A stretch of DNA of 64,000 bases from CAWDZK01 sp963807005 (GTDB lineage: Bacteria; Actinomycetota; Actinomycetes; JACCUZ01), in NCBI GenBank assembly GCA_963807005.1, contig CAWDZK010000004.1, positions 558,001 through 622,000 on the forward strand, written 5' to 3'. This document shows positions 38,560-47,691 of the stretch, one piece after another; the stretch's first letter is position 1; every line of letters begins with the position of its first letter. A program made the position numbers and the translations under genes. Below the pieces are notes generated by a model. It had not been told where the DNA came from. It did no database searches and saw only the letters and a program-made list of their open reading frames with translations.

Positions 38560-39678
38560 ATGACGACCGCGCCCGAACAGACCGCGACCACTGCTGACGG
38601 CGGCGCCGTCCCCGAGCCGGCGCCCACGGCCGACGACCTCGCCGGACGGCTCTTCGAGGCCGCCCTGGGGTCCATCGACCTGCTGTCGGTCCACCTCGGC
38701 GACCGGCTGGGGCTGTACCGAGCCGTGGCCGCCCTGGGCGAACCGACCGTGGGGGAGGTCGCCGGAAAGGCGGGCGTGCACGAGCGCTACGCCCGCGAGT
38801 GGCTCGAGCAGCAGGCCGTCACCGGCCTGCTCGTCGCGCTGGGAGCGGGCGACCAACGACGGTTCCGCCTGCCGGAGGCCAGCCGCGAGGTCCTCCTCGA
38901 CCCGACCAGCCTCAACTACCTGGCTCCGCTGGCCCGGATGCTCGCCGCGTCGGCGGCCAAGCTGCCCGACCTGCTGGAGGCCTACCGCACCGGCGGCGGC
39001 GTGTCCTGGGACGACCTCGGCCCGGATGCGCGCGAGTCGCAGGCCGACTTGAACCGCCCCTGGTTCGAGCACCGGCTCGCCGACGCGCTGGCGAGCGCCC
39101 CAGGTCTGGACGCCGTGTTGAGCCGACCCGGTGCGCGGATCGCCGACCTCGGCTGCGGCGGCGGCTGGTCCAGCGTCGCCCTCGCCCGGGCCTACCCCGG
39201 CGCCACGGTCGACGGCTATGACGTCGACGAGCCCTCGGTCGCCCTGGCCACAGGCAACGCGGACTCCGCCGGCGTCGGCGACCGCACGACGTTCCGCCGG
39301 GTCGACGTGTCCGGCAGCGACGTCGGCGAGGGCTACGACGCCGTGTTCGCCTTCGAGTGCGTGCACGACCTCTCTGCGCCGGTCGAGTTCCTCGCCACGG
39401 CCCGCCGGGCGACCGCTCCGGACGGCATCACCATCGTCATGGACGAGGCCGTCGCGCCGGAGTTCACCGCGCCCGGAGACGACCTCGAACGGATGATGTA
39501 CGGCTTCTCGCTGCTCATCTGCCTCCCGGACGGGATGTCCCAGCAGCCGTCGGCAGGAACCGGGACGGTGATGCGGGAGGGCACGCTGCGCGAGTACGCC
39601 CGGGCGGCCGGCTTCGCCGACGTGGAGGTGCTGCCGATCGAGGACTTCGGCTTCTTCCGCTTCTACCGGCTGGTGTGA
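38560..39678 (+). CDS. class I SAM-dependent methyltransferase with winged-helix N-domain
   Basis: This 372-residue protein has an N-terminal dimerisation/winged-helix region (GLYRAVAALGEPTVGEVAGK, residues 52-71) and a Rossmann SAM domain with motif I ADLGCGGGWSSVALA near residue 195 and VDGYDVDEPSV after it. The layout resembles Rv2258c-type methyltransferases. Substrate unknown. It lies 66 bp downstream of the EF-G-like gene. Confidence 0.9.
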   Translation: MTTAPEQTATTADGGAVPEPAPTADDLAGRLFEAALGSIDLLSVHLGDRLGLYRAVAALGEPTVGEVAGKAGVHERYAREWLEQQAVTGLLVALGAGDQRRFRLPEASREVLLDPTSLNYLAPLARMLAASAAKLPDLLEAYRTGGGVSWDDLGPDARESQADLNRPWFEHRLADALASAPGLDAVLSRPGARIADLGCGGGWSSVALARAYPGATVDGYDVDEPSVALATGNADSAGVGDRTTFRRVDVSGSDVGEGYDAVFAFECVHDLSAPVEFLATARRATAPDGITIVMDEAVAPEFTAPGDDLERMMYGFSLLICLPDGMSQQPSAGTGTVMREGTLREYARAAGFADVEVLPIEDFGFFRFYRLV

Positions 39679-39742
39679 CCGTCCAGCAACCGAGCCTGCC
39701 CGCCTACCCCCGCCCGGGAGCCGGCAGCCCGCGCAGGCCGGG

Positions 39743-40312
39743 TCAGTCGTCGGGCCAGGCGGCGGCGACGAGGTCGCGGGTCTCGGCCAGCAGCTGCGGG
39801 ATCACCTTGGCCCCGGCGAGGACGGTGATGAAGTTGGCGTCGCCGCCCCAGCGCGGCACCACGTGCTGGTGCAGGTGGTCGGCCAGCGAGCCTCCGGCGA
39901 CGCCACCGAGGTTGAGCCCCACGTTGAAGCCGTGCGGGGACGACACGTCGCGGACGGCCTGCACCGCCTGGCGGGTGAACCGCATCAGTTCGGCCGACTC
40001 CTCGTCGGTCAGCTCGTCCAGGCCGGCGACGTGTCGGTACGGCACCACCATGAGGTGGCCCGGGTTGTACGGGTGCAGGTTGAGGACGGCGTAGACGGTC
40101 TCGCCTCGGGCCAGCACCAGGCCGGTGCGGTCGTCCAGGGTCGGGATCCGGCAGAACGGGCAGCCGCCCTCGGCGGTGCGCCCGGTGCCGTCCTCGCCGG
40201 TGACATAGGCAAGCCGGTGCGGCGCCCAGAGCCGCTGCAGCCGGTCCGGCTCACCCACCCCCTCCTGGGGCACCACCTCCGGCGGTGAGTACGGCGGCTC
40301 GGGGTCGCTCAT
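39743..40312 (-). CDS. HIT-family hydrolase/phosphorylase (Ap4A-type)
   Basis: Start ATG 40312, 189 residues. The zinc-binding CPFCRI near residue 51, NLHPYNPGHLMVVPYRH near 78 and the histidine triad HLHQHVVPRW near 147 define the HIT fold. By synteny it corresponds to Rv2613c, reported as a diadenosine tetraphosphate phosphorylase. It follows thrS on the minus strand with 31 bp between. Confidence 0.92.
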   Translation of the reverse strand: MSDPEPPYSPPEVVPQEGVGEPDRLQRLWAPHRLAYVTGEDGTGRTAEGGCPFCRIPTLDDRTGLVLARGETVYAVLNLHPYNPGHLMVVPYRHVAGLDELTDEESAELMRFTRQAVQAVRDVSSPHGFNVGLNLGGVAGGSLADHLHQHVVPRWGGDANFITVLAGAKVIPQLLAETRDLVAAAWPDD

Positions 40313-40343
40313 CGGGTCTGCTCGAGCCGCCAGGTCGGGCGGC

Positions 40344-42314
40344 TCACACCTGCACCCGGTCGGCGACCGCCCGGACGATCTCCTCGACGGCATCGTCGAC
40401 CGGCACGCCGTTGTTCTGCTCGCCCGACCGGTAGCGGAACGACACGGCGTCCTTGGCGACGTCCTCGTCGCCGGCGAGCAGCATGAAGGGGACCTTCTGC
40501 CTCTGCGCGGTCCGGATCTTCTTCTGCATCCGGTCGTCGGAGGTGTCGACCTCCACCCGGACGCCCCGGGCACGCAGCCGAGCCGCGACGTCCTGCAGGT
40601 AGGGCACGTGCTCGTCGGTGATCGGGATGCCGACGACCTGGACTGGCGCTAGCCACGGCGGGAACGCGCCGGCGTAGTGCTCGACGAGCACACCCAGGAA
40701 CCGCTCGATCGACCCGAACTTCGCCGAGTGGATCATCACCGGCTGCTGGCGGGACCCGTCGGCCGCCTGGTACTCGAGCCCGAAGCCGGCCGGCTGGTTG
40801 AAGTCGTACTGCACCGTGGACATCTGCCAGGTCCGGCCGATGGCGTCCCGGGCCTGCACGGAGATCTTGGGTCCGTAGTAGGCCGCGCCGCCGGGGTCCG
40901 GAACCAGCTCGAGCCCGGTCTCGGTCGCCGCCTCCTCGAGGACCCGGGTGGCGAGCTCCCACTGCTCGCTGGTGCCGATGAACTTGTCGTTGTCGGCGTC
41001 GCGTGTCGACAGCTCGAGGTAGAAGTCGTCCAGGCCGAAGTCCTTGAGCAGCCCGAGCAGGAAGCCCAGCAGGTGCTTGATCTCGCCGGCCGCCTGCTCC
41101 GCGGTGACGTAGGAGTGCGAGTCGTCCATGGTCAGGCCGCGCACCCGGGTGAGGCCGTGCACCACGCCGGACTTCTCGAACCGGTAGACCGCCCCGAGCT
41201 CGAACAACCGCAAGGGCAGCTCGCGGTAGGACCGTCCGCGGGAGCGGTAGATCAGGTTGTGCATCGGGCAGTTCATGGCCTTGAGGTAGTACTCGGCACC
41301 CTCCATGTGCATGGGCGGGAACATGCCGTCGGCGTAGTACGGCAGATGGCCAGAGGTCTCGAAGAGCCCGCGCTTGGTGATGTGCGGGGTCGCGACGAAC
41401 TGGAAGCCCTCCTCCTCGTGCCGCTGCCGGACGTAGTCCTCCATCACCCGCCGGACGATGCCGCCCTTGGGGTGGAACACGGCCAGACCGGACCCGAGCT
41501 CGTCCGGGAAGGAGTAGAGGTCGAGCTCGGCGCCCAGCTTGCGGTGGTCGCGCTTCTCGGCCTCGGCCAGCCGCTGCTGGTAGTCCTTGAGCGCCTCGCG
41601 GCTCTCCCAGGCGGTGCCGTAGATCCGCTGCAGCTGCGGGTTCTTCTCGCTGCCCCGCCAGTACGCCGCAGCGGACCGGGTCAGCTTGAACGCCGGGATG
41701 TGCCGGGTGCTCGGCAGGTGCGGTCCCCGGCACAGGTCCTTCCAGGCCAGCGAGCCGTCCTTGCGGACGTTGTCGTAGATGGTCAGCTGGCCCGCTCCCA
41801 CCTCCGCGTCGGCACCCTCCGCTGCGCCGGCGGCCGCACCGCCCTTGAGACCGATCAGCTCGAGCTTGTACGGCTCGGCCGACAGCTCCGCGCGGGCCTC
41901 CTCGTCGGCTACCTCGCGTCGTACGAACGCCTGGCCCTCCTTGACGATCTGCTGCATCTTCTTGTCGATCGCAGCCAGGTCGTCGGGGGTGAACGGGGTC
42001 GCGATGTCGAAGTCGTAGTAGAAGCCGTTCTCGATCGGCGGTCCGATGCCCAGCCGGGCGTCGGGGTGCAGCTCCTGCACCGCCTGGGCCATCACGTGCG
42101 CGGTCGAGTGCCGCAGGATGGCCCGGCCGTCCTCGGAGTCGATCCGGACAGGCTCCACCACCTCGCCGTCGGCGAGGACGTGCGCGAGGTCGCGCAGCTC
42201 CGCGCCGACGCGGGCGGCGACCACCGCCCGGTCACCCTCGAAGAGCTCGGCCGCCGTGGTGCCGGCTGCGACCTGGCGCTCGCTGCCTGCGACGTGGATG
42301 CTGAGCTCGGGCAC
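40344..42314 (-). CDS. thrS: threonyl-tRNA synthetase
   Basis: This 656-residue class II synthetase has the TGS domain (1-63), the editing domain beginning with HSTAHVMAQAV near residue 73, the catalytic core with the zinc cysteine in MNCPMHNLIY near 350, motif 3 region and a C-terminal anticodon-binding domain (VVGIPITDEHVPYLQDVAAR). It charges tRNA-Thr. First gene of the thrS-HIT pair; an 86-bp region separates it from the MOSC gene. Confidence 0.98.
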   Translation of the reverse strand: MPELSIHVAGSERQVAAGTTAAELFEGDRAVVAARVGAELRDLAHVLADGEVVEPVRIDSEDGRAILRHSTAHVMAQAVQELHPDARLGIGPPIENGFYYDFDIATPFTPDDLAAIDKKMQQIVKEGQAFVRREVADEEARAELSAEPYKLELIGLKGGAAAGAAEGADAEVGAGQLTIYDNVRKDGSLAWKDLCRGPHLPSTRHIPAFKLTRSAAAYWRGSEKNPQLQRIYGTAWESREALKDYQQRLAEAEKRDHRKLGAELDLYSFPDELGSGLAVFHPKGGIVRRVMEDYVRQRHEEEGFQFVATPHITKRGLFETSGHLPYYADGMFPPMHMEGAEYYLKAMNCPMHNLIYRSRGRSYRELPLRLFELGAVYRFEKSGVVHGLTRVRGLTMDDSHSYVTAEQAAGEIKHLLGFLLGLLKDFGLDDFYLELSTRDADNDKFIGTSEQWELATRVLEEAATETGLELVPDPGGAAYYGPKISVQARDAIGRTWQMSTVQYDFNQPAGFGLEYQAADGSRQQPVMIHSAKFGSIERFLGVLVEHYAGAFPPWLAPVQVVGIPITDEHVPYLQDVAARLRARGVRVEVDTSDDRMQKKIRTAQRQKVPFMLLAGDEDVAKDAVSFRYRSGEQNNGVPVDDAVEEIVRAVADRVQV

Positions 42315-42400
42315 GGGGTTCCCTCTCGTGGCGACGTGGTGCGGACCCCGGGATCGTATCGACCGGCAGGTGCGCGCCTCGCCTGCGTTTCCGGCGCTGC

Positions 42401-43009
42401 TCAGCCGAGGACGACCGCGTCACCGACGGCGACCCGGCCGGCGCTGGCCACCTCGGCGTAGGCGCCCAGGCAGTGGTCGGGGTGCTGCACCATGCGCAGC
42501 ACCGCACCGCCGAGCGCGACCTCTCGGCCGGACCAGTCCCGCTCCGTGCCCGGACCCGACAGCTCGAGCACGAGGTTGGCCCGCGGAGCGGAGATGTCAC
42601 ACGCGTCGCAGCTCTCGGCGTGCTCGGCGGCGTCGAGCATCGAGGTCCGGGAGACGATGTGCACCGGCGCGACGTCGACGAAGCCGGTGCCCTCCCGGTG
42701 CGCCAGGTGCACCGGCCGGCCGAGCCACGCGGACAGCGCGGCTTCCGCCTCGGCCGGGGCCAGCCCGGGCGCGGCTCCCGGGACGTCGAGCCGGAGCTCG
42801 CCGTCCTCCAGGAAGGTGCCCACCTCGCGCAGCCGCGGGTCCTGGGCCGCCGTCACCGCCGCACCGCCGCCGTCCACCACTGCCCAGGACCGGTCGCCGG
42901 CGAGGCCGCCCGGGACGACCTCGGCGGACTGCACCGGCGTGCCGGCCATCGACTTCACCGGGAAGACCCAGACCTGGGTGACCCGGCCGACCTCCGGCGC
43001 GGAGGTCAT
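42401..43009 (-). CDS. MOSC-domain protein
   Basis: Start ATG 43009, 202 residues. The N-terminal part (WVFPVKSMAGTPVQSAEV, GLAGDRSWAVVD) is the MOSC N-terminal beta-barrel; the MOSC core follows with APRANLVLELSG and a cysteine near residue 147. MOSC proteins handle molybdenum cofactor sulfur or act in mARC-type reductions. It overlaps the sugar dehydrogenase stop by 4 bp. Substrate unknown. Confidence 0.88.
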   Translation of the reverse strand: MTSAPEVGRVTQVWVFPVKSMAGTPVQSAEVVPGGLAGDRSWAVVDGGGAAVTAAQDPRLREVGTFLEDGELRLDVPGAAPGLAPAEAEAALSAWLGRPVHLAHREGTGFVDVAPVHIVSRTSMLDAAEHAESCDACDISAPRANLVLELSGPGTERDWSGREVALGGAVLRMVQHPDHCLGAYAEVASAGRVAVGDAVVLG

Positions 43010-44178
43010 CTCGCCTCCAGCTGGTAGAGCCCGCCGTCGAGCGAGACCGCCCACAGCTCGCGGTCGTCGTCCTCGCCGAAGCTGGTGACCCGGTCCAGCC
43101 GGCCGCTGGTGACGACGCCGATCGTGCCGGCGACGAAGAGCCGGCCGGAGACGAAGTCGCCGAAGACGTAGGTGCCGCCGAGCAGGTCGTCGTAGGTCGA
43201 GCCCCGGTAGACGAACCCGCCGACGACCGAACCGCCGTAGTCCCGGCCGTACGACCACTCCGGCTCGCGGTAGCTCGCGGTCGTCGAGCAGCGCGAGGCG
43301 TCGTAGGTGGTGGTGCCTTCGTGGCAGGACCAGCCGAAGTTCGCACCACCCTCGCCGGCCGGGATCCGGTCGACCTCCTCGACGCGCGCCTGGCCGACGT
43401 CGCCGATCCACAGGTCCCCGGACTGGGAGTCGACGGAGAAGCGCCACGCATTGCGCAGCCCGCTCGCCCAGATCGCACCCCTGCCGGGTACGCCGCCGGC
43501 GTACGGGTTGGTCGCCGGGACGCAGAAGAACCGGCCACAGGCACGCCGCGCGCCGAGCACCCGGATCCGGAGGATCTTCCCCTGCAGCACCCGCAGGTCC
43601 TGGGCGTGGTTGTCCGGGTCGCCGCTGCCGCCCCCGTCGCCGGTAGACACGAACAGCAGCCCTGACTGCCCGAAGGCGAGCTGCCCACCGAAGTGGTTGG
43701 TGTACCGGGCCGGGTGGCCGACCCGGATGACCGGCTTGTAGGTGGCGACGCGGGCCCGGTCGGAGGTGGCGCTGCGGGCGCGGAACCGTGCGACCCGCAG
43801 GTCGCCGCGGAGGTCGGTGTAGGCGACCCAGACGAACGGGTGATGGGCGTAGTCGGGATGGAAGGCGATGCTCAGCAGGCCGCCCTCACCGTCGGCGCGG
43901 ACCCGGGAGGTGAGGTCGAGGAAGGGCTTGCGGACCAGCTTCCCGGCGCGGACGACGCGGACCGTGCCGGCCTGCTCGGTCACGAAGAGCCGGCCGCTGC
44001 CGTCGTGAGCGGAGGTCACCTGGGTGGGCCGGAGCAGGCCCTCGACCCGTTTCACCATCGTCAGCGTCACGTCGGCGGAGGCCGAGGTGGCCGGCGCCGG
44101 GGCAAGCGGAACCGCCAACACCGTGGCGGTCCCCACCGCCACGAGGAACCGGAGGGACAGGCGGTGGAGGAACGGCAT
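43006..44178 (-). CDS. secreted PQQ-dependent sugar dehydrogenase-like protein
   Basis: This 390-residue protein has a Sec signal peptide (LRFLVAVGTATVLAVPLAPA with Ala-rich cleavage region near residue 35). A beta-propeller follows with GRLFVTEQAGTVRVV, GEGGLLSIAFHPDY near residue 98, GQLAFGQSGLLFVSTGDGGG and WASGLRNAWRFSVD. These features match the soluble glucose/sorbosone dehydrogenase family. Physiological substrate unknown, and PQQ itself may not be made by the host. Expected to be extracellular. Confidence 0.9.
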   Translation of the reverse strand: MPFLHRLSLRFLVAVGTATVLAVPLAPAPATSASADVTLTMVKRVEGLLRPTQVTSAHDGSGRLFVTEQAGTVRVVRAGKLVRKPFLDLTSRVRADGEGGLLSIAFHPDYAHHPFVWVAYTDLRGDLRVARFRARSATSDRARVATYKPVIRVGHPARYTNHFGGQLAFGQSGLLFVSTGDGGGSGDPDNHAQDLRVLQGKILRIRVLGARRACGRFFCVPATNPYAGGVPGRGAIWASGLRNAWRFSVDSQSGDLWIGDVGQARVEEVDRIPAGEGGANFGWSCHEGTTTYDASRCSTTASYREPEWSYGRDYGGSVVGGFVYRGSTYDDLLGGTYVFGDFVSGRLFVAGTIGVVTSGRLDRVTSFGEDDDRELWAVSLDGGLYQLEAR

Positions 44179-44239
44179 CCGGAAGGCCCCCGGGGGACGC
44201 GAGTGGACGGGTCGCGAGCCACTCTACGGGGATGCGCGG

Positions 44240-44313
44240 TGGACCATACTGGACTCGAACCAGTGACCTCACGCGTGTGAAGCGTGCGCTCTAACCAACT
44301 GAGCTAATGGTCC
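44240..44313 (-). tRNA. tRNA-Val(CAC)
   Basis: On the minus strand the acceptor arms GGACCAT and ATGGTCC pair. The anticodon arm CACGC-TTCACAC-GCGTG gives anticodon CAC (valine, codon GTG). The T-loop GGTTCGAGTCC is standard. CCA is not encoded; position 44240 gives the discriminator A. Confidence 0.97.
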
Positions 44314-44344
44314 GCGGGACGCGGAAGACCTTACCGGATCGCGC

Positions 44345-44788
44345 TCACCCGAACGGCAGCCAGTCGGGCACGCCGTTGATCTCCAGGTAGAGCCAGGCGG
44401 CCGCGGCGACGCAGGCCAGCCCTCCCAGCCCGATCAGGCCCCGCACGACCAGCGACTGGCGGGTCACCCAGTCGGTCCAGCCGTGGACCTTGCGCCGGGC
44501 GAACCCGAGCAGCCGCTCGGCCCAGACGAACTCGGTGGCCAGGATCGCCAGCCCGGCGAAGACGATGAGCCAGCCCGGCCCGGGAAGCGGGACCAGCACG
44601 AAGCCGATCACCACCACCGCGGCGCCGACGACTCCCACGGCGATCCGGTAGGCGACGTCCAGCCAGGGGTGCCGGGCGAAGCGCGCCCGGAAACCGAGGC
44701 GGGTCTCGACCTCGTCCAGAAGGGTCCGGTCGGCCTGCGCCGCGGCGCGGCCGGGCTGCCCCTGGTCCTGGCCTGTCATGCCTGTCAC
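44345..44788 (-). CDS. TIGR02611-family PGPGW membrane protein
   Basis: This 147-residue protein (GTG 44788; ATG 44779 is an equally plausible start) has a polar N-terminus and two or three membrane helices. The central segment contains VPLPGPGWLIVFAGLAILATEFVWA, here noted by its PGPGW motif near residue 72, diagnostic of the TIGR02611 family. Function unknown. Located just downstream of tRNA-Val. Confidence 0.85.
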   Translation of the reverse strand: MTGMTGQDQGQPGRAAAQADRTLLDEVETRLGFRARFARHPWLDVAYRIAVGVVGAAVVVIGFVLVPLPGPGWLIVFAGLAILATEFVWAERLLGFARRKVHGWTDWVTRQSLVVRGLIGLGGLACVAAAAWLYLEINGVPDWLPFG

Positions 44789-44951
44789 CCCACCGCCCCT
44801 GCCGCCGGCGCCGATCCCTTCGTGACAACTTAGCCGCCCGCTCGTTGGTCACCCGGGAGGCCGCTACGTCGCATGGCCGCCAGGATCAGGTTTTCCCCCC
44901 GCCCACAGTGGGGAATGTCAGTCCGACCGCGGTGCGCGTGAGGAGCAGACC

Positions 44952-45374
44952 ATGAACGGCTGGGAACCGAGCACGGTGACCCGGGAGATGACCGTCCAGC
45001 TCGTCGCCCCCGGCGACGGCTCGGTCTCGCTGCCGGTCGTGCTGCACTACGACCTGGTCGACCCGTACGCCGTGCACGCGACATTCCGGACAGGTCAGTC
45101 CGAGGGGGTGGCCTGGGTCTTCGCCCGGGAGCTGCTCACCCTCGGTGTGCACCGGCCCTGCGGCGACGGTGACGTGCGGGTCTGGCCATCGTGGAGCGTC
45201 GGTGCCGAGGTGGTCTTCATCGGTCTCACCTCCCCCGATGGCGAGGCGCTCCTGCAGGCCCCGACCCGTGACCTCGTCGACTTCCTGGGCCGGACCTACA
45301 CCCTCTGCCCGCAGGGCCACGAGCAGGACCATCTCGACATCGACGGCGCGATCGAGGCCCTCCTCGCCTTCTGA
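44952..45374 (+). CDS. SsgA-family sporulation/cell-division regulator
   Basis: This 140-residue protein starts after a clear AGGAG. Features of SsgA-like proteins are visible: VTREMTVQLVAPG, LHYDLVDPYAVHATF near residue 38, WVFARELLTLG and DVRVWPS. In Streptomyces these proteins position FtsZ and the septum and control spore formation; in less complex actinomycetes a single SsgB-like copy is usual. It is the only plus-strand gene between the tRNA and hutI and has a 163-bp upstream region. Confidence 0.93.
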   Translation: MNGWEPSTVTREMTVQLVAPGDGSVSLPVVLHYDLVDPYAVHATFRTGQSEGVAWVFARELLTLGVHRPCGDGDVRVWPSWSVGAEVVFIGLTSPDGEALLQAPTRDLVDFLGRTYTLCPQGHEQDHLDIDGAIEALLAF

Positions 45375-45392
45375 CGCGCGGCTCCAGAGCGG

Positions 45393-45518
45393 TCAGCCGC
45401 CGAGGACGGTGCCGAAGCGCGGCCGGGCACCGCCCCCGGCCCGATGGAGCGACCTCAACGTGAAGGTCCGCACGCCGTGCGGGACGTAGCAGATCCCCTT
45501 CAGCCGGACGACGGTCAC
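45393..45518 (-). CDS. possible 41-residue protein coupled to hutI
   Basis: A GTG at 45518 overlaps the hutI stop (GTGA) and opens a 41-codon frame: VTVVRLKGICYVPHGV followed by a basic Arg/Gly-rich tail. The overlap geometry fits translational coupling and the N-terminus looks like a beta-strand peptide. No family is recognised and the frame is short enough to be chance. Needs expression evidence. Confidence 0.3.
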   Translation of the reverse strand: MTVVRLKGICYVPHGVRTFTLRSLHRAGGGARPRFGTVLGG

Positions 45519-46705
45519 GCCGCCGATCCGGCGTCTGGCCCGGCCGCAACCACGCCTCCGACCACGGTCGCGGTCACCGGCCGGCCGCCGAGGTGAGCGA
45601 CGACGTCGGCCTCGTGCTCGGCGGCAAGCACCGCGAGGTCGGCACGGGCGCCCACCCCGAGGTGGCCCACGTCGTCCCGGCGGAGCGAGTGCGCCGCGCC
45701 CAGCGTCGCCGCCCGGAACGCCTCGGCGACGGAGAGCCCCATGGCCAGGCAGGCCAGCTGCACGGCGTAGGGCATCGACTCGCACCAGGAGGTGCCGGGG
45801 TTGCAGTCTGTCGCCAGGGCCAGCTCCACCCCGGCGTCCCGCAGCACGGCCGCATGACCCCAGGCGTTCGACCGCAGCGACAGCGTGACCGTGGGCAGCA
45901 GTACCGCCACCACCCCGGCCGCGGCCATCGCCCTGGCGTCCTGGGGGCTGACGTGCTCGAGGTGGTCAGCGCTGGCGCACCCCAGCTCTGCGGCAAGGGC
46001 GGCGGCGCCGGTGTGCGCGATCTCCTCGGCGTGCAGCCGCAAACCCAGCCCCTGCGCCCGCGCGGCGGTGAGGATGCGCCGGGCCTCCGCCACGGTGAAG
46101 ACGCCCTGGTCGCAGAACACGTCCGCCCAGCGGGCGCCCGCCTCGGCGGCGGCCGGCAGCGTGGCGACGACCTCGTCGACGTAGTCCGAGCGGTCCCGCC
46201 CGGCCGGCACCACGTGGGCGCCGAGGTAGGTCGGCTCCAGCCGTACCGGCGTGCGGTCGGCGAGCTCGCCCGCCAGGCGCAGCAGCCGCAGCTCGGACTC
46301 GACGGTGAGCCCGTAGCCGGTCTTCACCTCCATCGTCGTGGTCCCGTGGGCGAGGGCCGCGGTCACCCGCGCGGCGGCGAGGTCGAGCAGCTCGTCGTCG
46401 GAGGCGGCGGCGGTGGCGGCGACGGTCGTGCGGATCCCGCCGCCGTCGTACGACGTGCCGGCCAGCCGCGCGACGAACTCCTCCCGCCGGACGCCGGCGA
46501 ACACCAGGTGGGTGTGCGCGTCGACGAATCCCGGGACCACGCAGGCGCCACCTGCGTCGAGCTCCTGCTCGGGGGCGTCGGTCGGCAGGTCCCGGTCCGC
46601 GCCGGTCCACGACACCCGGCCGTCGCGGACGACGAGGGCCGCTCCGGCCACCGGGTCGTCGGTCATCGTGAGCAGTCGCGCGATCCCACGCACGGTGAGG
46701 TTCAT
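45515..46705 (-). CDS. hutI: imidazolonepropionase
   Basis: Start ATG 46705, 396 residues. This amidohydrolase has the metal motif VDAHTHLVFAG near residue 62, LHAEEIAHTG near 225 and ATDCNPGTSWCES near 305, which is specific to imidazolonepropionase. It hydrolyses 4-imidazolone-5-propanoate to N-formimidoyl-glutamate, the third step of histidine breakdown. It overlaps the EamA gene stop by 4 bp. hutU and hutH lie further right on the same strand. Confidence 0.95.
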   Translation of the reverse strand: MNLTVRGIARLLTMTDDPVAGAALVVRDGRVSWTGADRDLPTDAPEQELDAGGACVVPGFVDAHTHLVFAGVRREEFVARLAGTSYDGGGIRTTVAATAAASDDELLDLAAARVTAALAHGTTTMEVKTGYGLTVESELRLLRLAGELADRTPVRLEPTYLGAHVVPAGRDRSDYVDEVVATLPAAAEAGARWADVFCDQGVFTVAEARRILTAARAQGLGLRLHAEEIAHTGAAALAAELGCASADHLEHVSPQDARAMAAAGVVAVLLPTVTLSLRSNAWGHAAVLRDAGVELALATDCNPGTSWCESMPYAVQLACLAMGLSVAEAFRAATLGAAHSLRRDDVGHLGVGARADLAVLAAEHEADVVAHLGGRPVTATVVGGVVAAGPDAGSAA

Positions 46706-47646
46706 GCCGCGATCCTGCCTGCTCGTTCGGCCCGGCCGGCCCGGCGACCGGTCGTCGCGGCGACCACGCCGACCAGGACGATCACGCAACCGGCCAGCTG
46801 CACCGAGGACGGTCGCTCGGCCAGGACGGCCGCCGCGAGCAGCACCGACGCCACCGGCTGCAGGAGCAGGATCACCGAGGTCAGCACCGCCGGCACCCTG
46901 GGCAGGGACACGGCGATCAGCAGCCAGCCCAGCACCTGGGAGGTGAGGGCCAGCACGAGCAGCCAGCCGTGTGCCGGCCACTCGGGCATCAGGTCGATGC
47001 CGCCCGACCAGGGGCCCATCGCCACCGAGACGACCGCGGCGACGGCGGTGGCGTCGAACAGCGGCCCCGCCGCGCGGCGCAGGTCGTGGGAGCCGCGACG
47101 GAGGAGGAGCAGGAACCCGGCGTACGCGATCGAGGTGCCGACGCCGAAGACGACGCCCATAGCAGGGTCCTGGCCGTACGCGTCCGCCCCCACGGCGCCG
47201 GAGATCAGCACCACGCCGACGAGGACGACCGGGACCGCTGACACCAGCCGCGGTCCGGGCCGCTCGTGCAGCAGCCACCAGGCGATCAGGCCGACGAAGA
47301 CGACCTGGAGGTTGCCCAGCACGGTCGCGATGCCGGCGCCCACGGCCGCGATCGCGTGGTGCCAGAGCACGAGGTCGATCGCGAAGAACACCCCGGCCGC
47401 CGCCGCCAACCAGCGGTCCCGCGGTGGGCGGGTGCCGTAGCGTCGGTCCTCACGGACCATGATCAGCGCGAGCACCGGCAGGGCGTACAGGCAGCGGAAG
47501 GTGGCAGCGGTGGCGGGAGCGACGTCGGCCAAGCGCACCAGCGTGGCGGAGCTCGCGATGCAGGCCGCGCCGGCGGCCGCGGCCAGCACCGGGCGGTCGG
47601 TCAGCGGCACGGCCCTCTTCTCCCAGCCGACAGCAGCGTCGTGCAT
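46702..47646 (-). CDS. EamA/DMT-family transporter
   Basis: This 314-residue protein has ten hydrophobic segments arranged as two EamA halves, with WLLHERPGPRL between them and a polar N-terminus of 16 residues. DMT transporters export or import metabolites. Coupling with hutI (ATGA overlap) suggests a link to histidine or its products, but that is inference. A TACACT box about 5 bases upstream of the start may belong to the divergent promoter with the CGNR gene. Confidence 0.9.
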   Translation of the reverse strand: MHDAAVGWEKRAVPLTDRPVLAAAAGAACIASSATLVRLADVAPATAATFRCLYALPVLALIMVREDRRYGTRPPRDRWLAAAAGVFFAIDLVLWHHAIAAVGAGIATVLGNLQVVFVGLIAWWLLHERPGPRLVSAVPVVLVGVVLISGAVGADAYGQDPAMGVVFGVGTSIAYAGFLLLLRRGSHDLRRAAGPLFDATAVAAVVSVAMGPWSGGIDLMPEWPAHGWLLVLALTSQVLGWLLIAVSLPRVPAVLTSVILLLQPVASVLLAAAVLAERPSSVQLAGCVIVLVGVVAATTGRRAGRAERAGRIAA

Positions 47647-47691
47647 CTACACTCGTGACAGCGCGAGACCCTAGCAGCGGAAGGAGCGCCG

